NCBI GenBank assembly: GCA_036986275.1
Contig: BTRG01000012.1
Span: forward strand, 1-43,154
Direction of reading: 5' to 3'
DNA length: 43,154 bases
DNA from: BTRG01 sp036986275
GTDB taxonomy: Bacteria > Pseudomonadota > Gammaproteobacteria > Acidiferrobacterales > SZUA-150
Shown here: one piece after another, positions 8,398 to 16,339 of the stretch
How positions within the stretch are numbered: position 1 is the first letter of the stretch
Layout: every line of letters starts with the position of its first letter
Notes under the pieces: generated by a model
Database searches by the model: none
Seen by the model: the letters and a program-made list of their open reading frames with translations, nothing else
Told to the model about the DNA's origin: nothing
Program-made: the position numbers and the translations under genes

Positions 8398-9000
8398 TCA
8401 GAAACGGTTGTTAATGGTGACCGCTTCCATCGGTAATTGCCCCGCGCGGGGCCACGGTTCGCGGAGACCCTTGCCGATTGCAACAAACATTGCGATGGCA
8501 TGCTCTTTTGGAAGGTTGATCAGCTTGCCCACGGCATCGAAATCGAAACCATCCATAGGGCATGAATCGTAACCCATGCTCTTGGCTGCCAACATCAGCG
8601 TTTGTGCCGCGATACCGCAAGAGCGCATTGCCTCGTCGCGCTGGACTTGATCCCGACCGCGATAGTAGCTGTCGATGGCGGGTACAACAAAATCAATGAC
8701 TTCAGCCGGAGCATTACGCCAATAACGATCCGGCTCCTTTTCCCACGACTTGAGGTCAGCACACAGAATGATGAGCAAGGAAGCCTCTGTGACTTGTGCC
8801 TGATCTCCGGCAGCGGCGCGAATCTGACGGCGAAGTGTTGAGTCACGTACTACGACAAAGCGCCAATTCTGAATATTGAATGCTGTCGGAGACAGCATCG
8901 CGAGAGAAATCAGCTCATCGATTTCCGTCTCCGGCATTTTATGGTGAGGGTCAAACTCTTTAATCGCGCGCCGTGCTCTGATAGCGGTATTTACGTCCAT
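8398..9000 (-). CDS. nitroreductase family protein
   Basis: Start chosen at 9000 because GGGAG lies 8-12 bases upstream; the in-frame ATG at 9021 is less well placed. The 200-residue product begins MDVNTAIRARRAIKEFDP, the usual flavin-binding start of the family (RR-x-I-K-x-F), then SPTAFNIQNWRFVVV (about 41-55), which contacts FMN, and ends with VTINNRF. Members are FMN-dependent NAD(P)H oxidoreductases of nitro compounds or quinones. It is divergent from an HxlR regulator 114 bases away, a common pairing in which the regulator responds to electrophiles or quinones and controls the reductase. Confidence 0.85.
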   Translation of the reverse strand: MDVNTAIRARRAIKEFDPHHKMPETEIDELISLAMLSPTAFNIQNWRFVVVRDSTLRRQIRAAAGDQAQVTEASLLIILCADLKSWEKEPDRYWRNAPAEVIDFVVPAIDSYYRGRDQVQRDEAMRSCGIAAQTLMLAAKSMGYDSCPMDGFDFDAVGKLINLPKEHAIAMFVAIGKGLREPWPRAGQLPMEAVTINNRF

Positions 9001-9114
9001 TATTTTTCTCCCAAAATGCATTTGTGCTAGATAAACGACACGATGGATGTTATAAAATCAGAAGCATTTATATAAGTACGCACATTTTTGTCTTGTAGTA
9101 TCACTTTGTATACC

Positions 9115-9519
9115 ATGGTGGCAAGTATGAGGAATAAGCAGTGTGATGGCAGTTTCCGTTGCCCAGTCGAGGCATGTCTAGAGGTTATCGGGGGTAAGTG
9201 GAAAGGAGTGATCCTGTTTCATTTACTAGGTGGTACAAAAAGATTCAACGCGTTACGCCGTCTGTTGCCCGGTGTGACACAGCGAATGCTCACCCGGCAG
9301 TTGCGCGAGTTGGAGGCCGATCAGATCGTCGTGCGAACTGTATACCCTGAAGTGCCACCAAAGGTGGAATATTCACTCAGTGAGTTCGGTAAGACACTGG
9401 AACCCATATTAAGGGTGCTTCAGAAATGGGGGGCGGAATATCTCGATCAAATCACTGCGATCAGACGGTCCAGTGCACAACCGATCGCTTCAGACGATGT
9501 TTGTACCTCGCGCGGCTGA
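9115..9519 (+). CDS. HxlR-family winged-helix transcriptional regulator
   Basis: A regulator of about 134 residues with the family core CPVEACLEVIGGKWKGVILFHL, FNALRRLLPGVTQRMLTRQL as the recognition helix region, and the wing (VYPEVPPKVEYSLSEFG). The start could be ATG 9115, ATG 9127 or TTG 9088; none has a strong ribosome site. A Cys just before Pro-Val-Glu is the residue used for redox or quinone sensing in several relatives (YodB, HypR), so it may sense electrophiles. It is divergent from the nitroreductase gene and likely controls it. Confidence 0.85.
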   Translation: MVASMRNKQCDGSFRCPVEACLEVIGGKWKGVILFHLLGGTKRFNALRRLLPGVTQRMLTRQLRELEADQIVVRTVYPEVPPKVEYSLSEFGKTLEPILRVLQKWGAEYLDQITAIRRSSAQPIASDDVCTSRG

Positions 9520-9656
9520 GTATTGTGTTGTAGCAAAGTCAAAGGATATGGACATGCACCGATTGAAAGATTACAGTTGTGATCAGATCAAGATGATCCC
9601 CATCTCTTTAATGATTGGCAGATTCTCCCCGATATCTTTAATCCCTTGGGGTTCTA

Positions 9657-9678
9657 TTCCCCGCCGCTTGCGGCGTAA
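9657..9678. repeat. CTTG-loop palindrome (REP-like), copy 1
   Basis: The motif CCCCGCCGCTTGCGGCG contains the stem CGCCG / CGGCG closed by a TT loop (or CGC-CTTG style loop). It follows the HxlR gene and is closely similar in design to the hairpin 75 bases downstream. No T-run follows, so it is not a plain terminator. Confidence 0.45.
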
Positions 9679-9733
9679 TATTGTAAAGTGAGCGAATATA
9701 TATTGGCGATGTTCTGAGAATCTAGCACCAAAT

Positions 9734-9764
9734 ACCCCGTCAGCTTGCTGCGGGGTTGTTTATT
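9734..9764 (+). terminator. CTTG-loop hairpin, copy 2; possible terminator for the HxlR gene
   Basis: The hairpin ACCCCG-T-CAG-CTTG-CTG-CGGGGT (9734-9756) has a nine-pair stem with one bulged T, followed by TGTTTATT. It sits between the convergent HxlR gene and outer-membrane protein gene. It could terminate either transcript, or be one half of a REP/BIME-type pair with the palindrome at 9657. Confidence 0.5.
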
Positions 9765-9809
9765 ATCTTCCTGCCCGATCCTCAGGTAAGTTTACACCGT
9801 ATCTGTATT

Positions 9810-10787
9810 TCAATAACTGTACATAAAGCTTGCGCTGACTATAGAACTTTTCCACTCGAGTTTGTCGCTCTTTCCCTCTATGCGCTGATAACCCAGGTTC
9901 AAAGAGGTATGCCTGCCGAGGGCGTAACTTGCATTCAAGGAGAGCACATTGGCACTACCCTCTAACTTATATATAAGCCCACCAAACACATTATCTGATG
10001 TCGTGGCGAGCACATCCTCCGCATCCCAGACTATGTCAAATTTATCTAATGCGCATGTAGAAATAAAATCACCACGCCGGTATGAATAACTTGCTGTAAT
10101 TAATACATCATTCGTAACAAGATAATTGCCTATAAACGAAAGTGTCTGACTTTTTAGGTCGTAAACGTCTGTATCAATGTCAAGCATAGTGTTTTTCATA
10201 GTCATTTCGCCATCTTTTCCATCGCGGACATCATAATCATAGTCAATCCGCACATTGAGCCTTGGCGTAAATCGTTTATCCACATTCAAGCCAATATTAT
10301 ATATGCTGCTGTCCCTTGCATTATCCCTGACATTCTTGGTTGTCGCCGAAGCGTGTGCATTCAGCCGAGGGACATTAGGTCCTATACCCAGCTTATGCCA
10401 TATGGCAAGCATCAGCCCCGCGGAGTAATAATTAAGCAGCTCGAATTCCTTATGCACACCGGCTTCGAAATCGGTCGTGAAACGCAGACGCGTGTAGTCC
10501 GTCAATTGGTAATAACGGCCAAGGGAAACAAAAGGAGTGGCTGCGGTGTCACTTTCTTTTTCATCCCTGAAAAACGTTTGGTTGATGTTATCGTTATTGG
10601 CGATTCTGACTTTGGTATCGGCGATCCATTCCACCCATTCGGCAGCCACCGGGTGCGGCCAGACCAATAACCCAGAAAAAAACATGACCGTTGTCCAGAA
10701 CACTGTGCGTGCCAACAAACAGGATATCGCTGGGTGATCACCATAAACGAACCAGCCTGGGACTCGGCGAGGGAAAGATTGTGACAT
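9810..10787 (-). CDS. predicted outer membrane beta-barrel protein
   Basis: A 325-residue product with AAGGAGG before the ATG. After an unusually long N-terminal segment, a signal core (about residues 24-49, ending PVAA) precedes a series of alternating hydrophobic/polar strands rich in Tyr, Asp and Asn, ending in an aromatic residue (ASFMYSY), as barrel proteins do for Bam recognition. No named family is evident. It may be related to putative outer membrane proteins of exopolysaccharide or porin-like clusters, which I cannot confirm. It is divergent from the methyltransferase operon. Confidence 0.6.
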   Translation of the reverse strand: MSQSFPRRVPGWFVYGDHPAISCLLARTVFWTTVMFFSGLLVWPHPVAAEWVEWIADTKVRIANNDNINQTFFRDEKESDTAATPFVSLGRYYQLTDYTRLRFTTDFEAGVHKEFELLNYYSAGLMLAIWHKLGIGPNVPRLNAHASATTKNVRDNARDSSIYNIGLNVDKRFTPRLNVRIDYDYDVRDGKDGEMTMKNTMLDIDTDVYDLKSQTLSFIGNYLVTNDVLITASYSYRRGDFISTCALDKFDIVWDAEDVLATTSDNVFGGLIYKLEGSANVLSLNASYALGRHTSLNLGYQRIEGKSDKLEWKSSIVSASFMYSY

Positions 10788-10980
10788 CGGTTCCTCCTTG
10801 TGTGTCGGCTTTTTGAGGAAAGCCTACTGCTTGTTTTTGTTTTTTCCCGTGCACAACATGTAAAAATGGCGTATGTGTGTTGCACTCAGGGCCTGTGTCC
10901 TGGCCCACATTTCCATACACTTTATTGGATATATAAGAGAATATTAAATTATACGTACTTATTTTAGGGTAGAATAACAT

Positions 10981-11012
10981 ACAGCCAGCTTAAAAAAAGC
11001 AAAGCTGGCTGT
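10981..11012. promoter_or_regulatory. perfect inverted repeat in a divergent intergenic region
   Basis: ACAGCCAGCTT at 10981-10991 and AAGCTGGCTGT at 11002-11012 form an 11-bp perfect inverted repeat around a 10-base A-rich spacer. It lies in the 379-bp gap (10788-11166) between the outer membrane protein gene (minus) and the methyltransferase (plus). There is no T-run on either side, so it could be an operator, an RNA hairpin in a leader, or a weak terminator of upstream read-through. Nothing else gene-like was seen in this gap. Confidence 0.4.
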
Positions 11013-11166
11013 CCGGCGTTGGAATCTGTACATTGGATATTTCTTGGGATTTGATTTAGATCATTTCCAGGATGTGTAGATTTTGCTTTTGTTCTGCCGG
11101 ACATTTTCTGCTCTAAAACTACGATTAGCAAAATAGCCATATCACACTGAATTATCACGGATTTCT

Positions 11167-11898
11167 ATGCGCCCACATCCCGTATTAAAAGAATATTACA
11201 GCGATGAATCCGCGCGCGAAGCGCGTATAAAACGCCTGTTTAATGACACAGCCAGGCACTATGACTGGATCAACAAGGTAATGAGTTTTGGCAGGGGGGA
11301 AATATATCGTAAAGAGGCTTTGCAGCGTGCGGGGCTGGAATCAGGGCAGTCTGTACTGGATATTGGTTGCGGGACCGGTGTGCTTGCGCGTAATGAGATA
11401 GATATTGTAGGCCCCAGCGGGTTCGTGATAGGGATTGATCCCAGCGTGGGTATGCTAAAACAGGCTGTTAATCGTGGTGTAAACCATGTTGCATTGGGGC
11501 GTGGCGAAAGTCTGCCGCTTTGTAGTGAAAGTGTGGATTTTATCAGCATGGGTTACGCATTAAGACATGTGGCAGACCTGAAGAACACTTTCACAGAGTA
11601 TTTTCGTGTACTCAAACCTGGTGGGACCTTGTTATTGCTTGAAATGGTTCTGCCTAAATCACGTTTGATGTATGTGCTCTTCAAGATTTATTTGCGTTAT
11701 CTCATACCGTTAATAGTACGCTTGCGTTCGGGAGATAAGGAAACGCAATTAATGATGAGCTATTTCTGGGACACCATGGCCGAGTGTGTTCCTCATCAAT
11801 CAATCATTGATGGGCTTGAAAGAAGTGGTTTTACACAAGTGAAAAGAAATGTAATCCATGGCATTTTCGGTGAGTTTATTGCAATAAAAGATGCTTAG
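11167..11898 (+). CDS. UbiE-like class I SAM-dependent methyltransferase
   Basis: A 243-residue protein with motif I VLDIGCGTG (about 63-71), an acidic motif II in VIGIDPSVGML, and the UbiE-like stretches NDTARHYDWINKVMSFG (about 26-42) and GYALRHVADL. The latter corresponds to the GLRNVxD motif of UbiE/COQ5. UbiE itself methylates quinone precursors, but this copy sits before an acyl carrier protein and a COG4648-like membrane protein, so its substrate may be a carrier-bound aromatic or polyene, as in aryl polyene clusters. Which substrate applies is inference. Confidence 0.75.
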   Translation: MRPHPVLKEYYSDESAREARIKRLFNDTARHYDWINKVMSFGRGEIYRKEALQRAGLESGQSVLDIGCGTGVLARNEIDIVGPSGFVIGIDPSVGMLKQAVNRGVNHVALGRGESLPLCSESVDFISMGYALRHVADLKNTFTEYFRVLKPGGTLLLLEMVLPKSRLMYVLFKIYLRYLIPLIVRLRSGDKETQLMMSYFWDTMAECVPHQSIIDGLERSGFTQVKRNVIHGIFGEFIAIKDA

Positions 11899-11942
11899 TT
11901 GTGAATGGTGCCACGTGTAAGGATTTTTCTGGAGTTTTATAA

Positions 11943-12203
11943 ATGACACCACTGGAAGAGGAAATAGCGGAACTCATTATCAATAATCTTAATTTGGAAG
12001 ATGTTGCGGTAAATGATATCGAACCGGAAGCAGCGTTATTTCGCGAGGGTCTTGGCCTGGATTCGATTGATGGTTTGGAATTGTCGCTGGCCATTTCACA
12101 ACGATATGGGTTTCAAATAAAATCTGATGAACTGAACAACCAACAAATATTTTCTTCTTTACGTGCCTTGGCAAAGCATATCGAGGTAAGCCGAATCAGA
12201 TGA
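11943..12203 (+). CDS. acyl carrier protein
   Basis: An 86-residue acidic helical protein with the phosphopantetheine attachment site GLGLDSIDGLEL, Ser 41. The gene lies 44 bases after the methyltransferase and 10 bases before the membrane protein gene. The text around the Ser (DSIDGLEL) differs from fatty-acid AcpP (DSLDTVEL) and is the kind seen in specialised carriers of aryl polyene or similar pathways. No ketosynthase is in the window to use it. Confidence 0.85.
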   Translation: MTPLEEEIAELIINNLNLEDVAVNDIEPEAALFREGLGLDSIDGLELSLAISQRYGFQIKSDELNNQQIFSSLRALAKHIEVSRIR

Positions 12204-12213
12204 AGCCTAAGCA

Positions 12214-12840
12214 ATGCCTGTATTGATGACTTTAATCTTGTGTTCTTATCCGCTCATTGTTCACCTTAGTGTATATTTTGGGCACGTGGTATGGGCAGCT
12301 TATTTTCTAGCAACGTTTTTTGCATTGCCTCTTCCATATTATTTGATACGATGGCGTCGACCGAACTGGCTAATTGTGTTGTCGACTACGTATTCTATAT
12401 TGATATTCTGGTTGGCCGGTACTCAGGCAGAGACTCTACTATTTGCCCAGCCCATTATTATAAATTCATTAATCTTTTTAATCTTTATATCCTCACTATT
12501 TGGAAATTCAGGGTCATTAATCGGTCGTTTTGCCAAGATCATAAAACCTGATGCATCTAACGAGATTATGGAATATTGCCGCTGGGTGACATGGGCATGG
12601 GCGCTCTTTTTTCTTGTGATGGCGGTCCTATCGTGGTTTCTGTCAGCCTATGCATCAATTGAAGCCTGGTCATGGTTTACCAATGTGCTGACCTATATTC
12701 TGGTAGGCCTAATGTTCATTGTAGAGTACATCGTAAGAAAAATATTGATGAAAGACTTTATTGATCGCAGTTTTATTCAATTTATTCGTGATTTGCGACA
12801 AGTTGATTATCGGCAAGTCGCCCGGCAGTGGTGGTTATAA
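12214..12840 (+). CDS. COG4648-like polytopic membrane protein
   Basis: A 208-residue protein with about six hydrophobic segments (roughly 3-21, 27-45, 51-69, 74-96, 120-145, 150-172) and a basic C-terminal tail (RDLRQVDYRQVARQ). Size, topology and position directly after an acyl carrier protein match COG4648 membrane proteins, which are regular members of aryl polyene clusters; their function is unknown. The family call rests on this context and on general likeness, not on a hallmark motif. A long hairpin follows the stop. Confidence 0.55.
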   Translation: MPVLMTLILCSYPLIVHLSVYFGHVVWAAYFLATFFALPLPYYLIRWRRPNWLIVLSTTYSILIFWLAGTQAETLLFAQPIIINSLIFLIFISSLFGNSGSLIGRFAKIIKPDASNEIMEYCRWVTWAWALFFLVMAVLSWFLSAYASIEAWSWFTNVLTYILVGLMFIVEYIVRKILMKDFIDRSFIQFIRDLRQVDYRQVARQWWL

Positions 12841-12853
12841 ATTCATACCATAT

Positions 12854-12888
12854 GTAACCATCCCCCGGATTTGCCGGGGGATGGTTAC
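12854..12888. terminator. long perfect hairpin between convergent genes
   Basis: GTAACCATCCCCCGG (12854-12868) and CCGGGGGATGGTTAC (12874-12888) form a 15-bp perfect stem with loop ATTTG. It lies between the convergent membrane protein and histidine kinase genes and is likely a bidirectional terminator, although there is no clear U-tract on either side. Confidence 0.6.
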
Positions 12889-13002
12889 TCGGAATATTGA
12901 CCCTTAGTAGTCATTTGTACTTAACGGGATAGAAACGTTTGAGTTAAAGGGATGCATGTTTTTTGCATGGTTCTGGCAGGGTCGAAAGCTATCTGAATCG
13001 GA

Positions 13003-14355
13003 TCATTTATCTCTGGAGTTAATAAAAGTCCCATCAACAGGTAACGTGATGTCTACCCTGAAGCCACCCAGAGTTTTTGAAATGCTGAATGAAAGGGTTC
13101 CCCTGTATTCCCTGACCATATCGGAGGCGATGCCCAGGCCAAAGCCATAGCCTTGTTTTGTTTCATCCAGGCGTATACCGCGCTTGTCGAGTTGCTGGAA
13201 CTTGCTGGGATCGGCTCCGGGGCCATCGTCTTCTATGCAGATAGTGAGTTCGGTATTCATAGTTATCGTGATGTCTACTCTTTGATTGGCCCATTTATAG
13301 GCGTTGTCCAGCAGATTGCCTAATAACTCCAGCATATCTTCCCGATCTATGGGGTAGTGGACTTCTTCTGCTACATTGACCTGCGTGGCGATGGATTTCT
13401 CGCTGTGCATCAAGTCGAGCGTCTCGATCAGTGCAGGCAAATCTTGCGAAAAGGAAAAGCGAGCACCGCTGTGACTATGACCGGCAAGGCGGGCGCGCTT
13501 AAGAATGCGGTCGCTGAGCTGGCTGATCTCCTTAACCTGCCTGACCAGTCCTTCATTCAAGTCGGTGGGCAAGGCATTCCGGCTTTTATCTAATAGTTGT
13601 TGAATGATAGTTAAGGGTCTTTTAATGGCATGGGCCAGGTCACCGAGGGCGTCGCGGGAACGACGCAGACGCTGATCCATGACGTCAAGTAAATGATTGA
13701 TCTCGTTAACCAGAGGGCGCAATTCAGCAGGAGTATTTGCGTTAAGTTGACTGGTTTCACCCTGTTGCAGGGATTGTAATTCATCGCGGATATGTGAAAG
13801 TGATTTCAGGCTATGACGAAGAATGAGAGCTTGCAGCACTACCAACAGTAACAGCATCACGATGGCAGTGATGGCAAAGCGAATCTGGAATTGCCTGATA
13901 TTTCGTTTTACCGGATTGAGATCCTCTGCCATAGTCACTGATAACGTATAGCCCTGCTTGATGAAACCATTGCTGCTGACCAGCAGTAACTGATTATCCG
14001 GCCCATCCTGATAGTTACTAATCTGGTCGCCTGCCCTAACAAGGACACTGCTCAACTGCCGGTCCCACAACGAACGCGAGCTTAGTGTCTGGTTGCCGGA
14101 TGCAATAAAATAGTAATGGCCGGAAAACGGTTTGCTGTAAATAGGATCGATGGTCGATTCATCCAGCCTGAAGGTGCCAACCTTATCGAAGTAGATCGTG
14201 CTGAGGAGCATTTCCGCATCATGCCGCAGGCGAGAGGCAATATACTCTTCTGCAAGATATTGGATACTAAAACTGACCAGGAACCACAGCGCCGTAAATA
14301 TTGCAACAAGACTAAGTGTCAGGCCGGAACCAAGCTTTGATTGTAAAGACCGCAT
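13003..14355 (-). CDS. sensor histidine kinase (PhoQ-like)
   Basis: A 450-residue inner-membrane kinase: TM1 about 12-33, periplasmic sensor about 34-157, TM2 about 158-180, HAMP-like linker, dimerisation domain with H-box GDLAHAIKRPLTII (phosphorylated His 242), then an ATPase domain with N-box LLGNLLDNAYKWA, G1 EDDGPG and G2 GYGFGLGIA. The His-Ala-Ile-Lys variant of the H-box (instead of HELR-P) is typical of PhoQ-like kinases. The ATG overlaps the response regulator stop by one base (TGATG). It probably senses a periplasmic signal for the haem-protein operon. Confidence 0.9.
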   Translation of the reverse strand: MRSLQSKLGSGLTLSLVAIFTALWFLVSFSIQYLAEEYIASRLRHDAEMLLSTIYFDKVGTFRLDESTIDPIYSKPFSGHYYFIASGNQTLSSRSLWDRQLSSVLVRAGDQISNYQDGPDNQLLLVSSNGFIKQGYTLSVTMAEDLNPVKRNIRQFQIRFAITAIVMLLLLVVLQALILRHSLKSLSHIRDELQSLQQGETSQLNANTPAELRPLVNEINHLLDVMDQRLRRSRDALGDLAHAIKRPLTIIQQLLDKSRNALPTDLNEGLVRQVKEISQLSDRILKRARLAGHSHSGARFSFSQDLPALIETLDLMHSEKSIATQVNVAEEVHYPIDREDMLELLGNLLDNAYKWANQRVDITITMNTELTICIEDDGPGADPSKFQQLDKRGIRLDETKQGYGFGLGIASDMVREYRGTLSFSISKTLGGFRVDITLPVDGTFINSRDK

Positions 14356-15017
14356 CAGCTGTCCTTGAACACATAGCCCTGGCCGCGCCGTGTCTCGATG
14401 CGGTCGCTGCCCAGCAACCGGCGCAAACGCCTGATATAGACCTCGATAACATTACTGTCTTTGTCAGAGTACAGGTCGTATATGTGGTCAGTAAGTTCTG
14501 ATTTGGATAGTATCCTGCCTGGGTGTAATAACAAATAACGCAATAGCCGAAACTCGGTACCCGTAAGTTTATGGGTTTGCCCATCTGTAGTGGTGACGGT
14601 TTGACGCTCTTCATCCAGCACCAGATCGCAAACCCTCAGCGTGCCGCCTGGTTGCTGGCTCGTCCGATGTAGCAGTGCTGTCAGTCTGGCCAGAAGTTCT
14701 TCTACATGAAACGGTTTTCCCAGATAGTCGTCGGCACCCACCTTGAAGCCCTCCACCCGCTCATGCCAGGCATTGCGGGCGGTGAGTACGATCACAGGCA
14801 GCGTGTTGCCTTTGTCACGCCAGTTATTAAGTACTTCGATGCCGTTACGCCCGGGTAGCCCCAGGTCGAGCACGGCAACATCATAGATCGCTTCGTTGCC
14901 TAGATATTCCGCATCAATGCCATTGTCAGCTACATCAACTGCATAGCCTGCTGCCTGCAGATCCTTTTTGAGTATTGCAACCAGATCCAGATCATCTTCA
15001 GCTAATAGCAAGCGCAT
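14355..15017 (-). CDS. OmpR/PhoP-family response regulator
   Basis: A 220-residue regulator: receiver domain with acidic pocket EDD (7-9), phospho-acceptor Asp 51 in VLDLGLPG, switch Thr 79 and Lys 101 in GKPF; then a winged-helix DNA-binding domain (about 125-218) with EVYIRRLRRLLG recognition helix and RGQGYVF wing. It is the partner of the overlapping kinase and most likely controls the upstream PepSY/haem-protein genes. Confidence 0.92.
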   Translation of the reverse strand: MRLLLAEDDLDLVAILKKDLQAAGYAVDVADNGIDAEYLGNEAIYDVAVLDLGLPGRNGIEVLNNWRDKGNTLPVIVLTARNAWHERVEGFKVGADDYLGKPFHVEELLARLTALLHRTSQQPGGTLRVCDLVLDEERQTVTTTDGQTHKLTGTEFRLLRYLLLHPGRILSKSELTDHIYDLYSDKDSNVIEVYIRRLRRLLGSDRIETRRGQGYVFKDS

Positions 15018-15019
15018 GT

Positions 15020-15334
15020 TTAGTTGTCCACTTTGTTGCGCAGGACATCACCCGTCTTGGCATCAATATAAACTTCACGGACGGCACCATCATCCCCCAG
15101 TATTTCCACTTCGTAGACAATGTGGTTGGGCTTTCTTTTGAACTCTACTTCAAGAATTTTTCCAGGATAGCGAGACCGTAGCTTCTCTAATATGACTTCC
15201 AGTGACAAGATATCACCAGAGTTAAGCAACCGCCTGGCTTCATCATGGTCCCCTTCTGCCTGAGCAATGAGCACCTGGCCCGGCAGGACAATGATAATCA
15301 GTATGCGAAGCAGGAAGACTGATAATAGCCTCAT
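15020..15334 (-). CDS. small exported PepSY-domain protein
   Basis: A 104-residue protein with a signal peptide (about 1-25, ending AQA) and one PepSY domain: ARRLLNSGDILSLEVILEKL, then a strand EVEFKRKPNHIVYEVEIL and the ending VYIDAKTGDVL. PepSY proteins sit in the periplasm and in some cases inhibit proteases or modulate sensor kinases. The stop is two bases from the response regulator start, and this position between the haem proteins and the two-component pair suggests a role in signalling or in the cytochrome system. Confidence 0.8.
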   Translation of the reverse strand: MRLLSVFLLRILIIIVLPGQVLIAQAEGDHDEARRLLNSGDILSLEVILEKLRSRYPGKILEVEFKRKPNHIVYEVEILGDDGAVREVYIDAKTGDVLRNKVDN

Positions 15335-15357
15335 AGATCAAGTATACCTGTGTTCGC

Positions 15358-15912
15358 CTAATCGTCCCATTGCCCATAACCGGGTATAAATATATCACGT
15401 TCCCTGAATGACGCTTGTTCCGCCTTGCGGTGACAGGCATTACAGTAGCTGAAGCTGTTTACCTCCTTATTTCCAGTGACCACACGTACCGGAATTTCAT
15501 CATGCTCGTGTTTGAAATAGGGTGTTTGAGAAATGCGAATGGGGATATCACCCTGATCATTTAATGACGCGAATCGACGTGAGCGGCGATAGTTTGATTT
15601 ATCTGCGCTGTTGGACATAAGAAAGTCAGTGATGGCCTTATGCGTCATGGTATCCAGCTCTGCATTGTCACCAAAATGATCTTCAAGACCGGACATGATT
15701 ATTTTCCATGATTTGGCAGGCAACAATCCAGGTGGATAGGCCATGTGACAATCACCACATTCGTCTTTATAGACAGGATTGGGTACCAGCGCTACATCGG
15801 TAGAGCGACGACCATATTGCGCCCAATATTCATCATCATCACTCCAGACAATGGGGACGATCACCAGACCCAGAACGAGAATCATGCTTGCTACTATAAG
15901 TGCGCTTTTCAT
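15358..15912 (-). CDS. dihaem cytochrome c (DHC family)
   Basis: Start set at 15912, with GAGG upstream. The 184-residue product has an N-terminal hydrophobic signal or anchor (about 4-23) and two haem c sites: CGDCH (52-56) and CNACH (157-161). Spacing, size and the MAYPPGLLPAKSWK sequence after the first haem match the DHC family, which passes electrons to the SHP haem protein. The SHP gene lies just upstream, as in Rhodobacter. The protein should be periplasmic. Confidence 0.85.
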   Translation of the reverse strand: MKSALIVASMILVLGLVIVPIVWSDDDEYWAQYGRRSTDVALVPNPVYKDECGDCHMAYPPGLLPAKSWKIIMSGLEDHFGDNAELDTMTHKAITDFLMSNSADKSNYRRSRRFASLNDQGDIPIRISQTPYFKHEHDEIPVRVVTGNKEVNSFSYCNACHRKAEQASFRERDIFIPGYGQWDD

Positions 15913-15931
15913 GACTGACCTCTTCGTTACT

Positions 15932-16339
15932 TCATTGTTGCTTGATGTAAGCCAACAGGTTGGCTTTTTCGTATGGCGTGCATTCGCGGCCAAGCGTCCA
16001 TTTACAATTACGCTTGAACCACTTTCTGATCTCTCGAATGCTGCTTAAGCGATCGGGATTAACCGAAGGTGCCATGGGGTCAATAACTTTTTTAGTCTTA
16101 ATGTGCTTACCTTCCTGTTTCAACTTATTAGTATGGCATGAGGTGCAGCTGCGTTCGGGAAACCTTTCATCTCCCTCGATAGTTTTGGACCACAGCAATC
16201 TACCCTCTTTGACGTCAGGGTTGTTTGCACCTTGGGCAGCGTACTCGTTTAACAGTTTGGTGACGGCTGGGGAATCTGCCAGTGCAATACTTGTAGATAG
16301 ATAAGCAAATGCTATTATCAGTACATAATGTATTTTCAT
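15932..16339 (-). CDS. SHP-like monohaem cytochrome c (DUF1924)
   Basis: A 135-residue protein with a signal peptide (about 1-21, ending ALA) and one haem c site CTSCH (65-69). DUF1924 contains the sphaeroides haem protein (SHP), which can bind O2 and NO because an Asn serves as a displaceable axial ligand. By spacing from the haem His, Asn 111 in KRNCKW is the likely counterpart, next to Cys 112, which together with Cys 120 (GREC) could form the SHP disulfide. AGGAG precedes the ATG. Confidence 0.85.
   Translation of the reverse strand: MKIHYVLIIAFAYLSTSIALADSPAVTKLLNEYAAQGANNPDVKEGRLLWSKTIEGDERFPERSCTSCHTNKLKQEGKHIKTKKVIDPMAPSVNPDRLSSIREIRKWFKRNCKWTLGRECTPYEKANLLAYIKQQ

Noticed and set aside
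9473..9691. Short open frame after the HxlR gene
   Set aside because: It overlaps the end of the regulator and the palindromic repeat, with no ribosome site.
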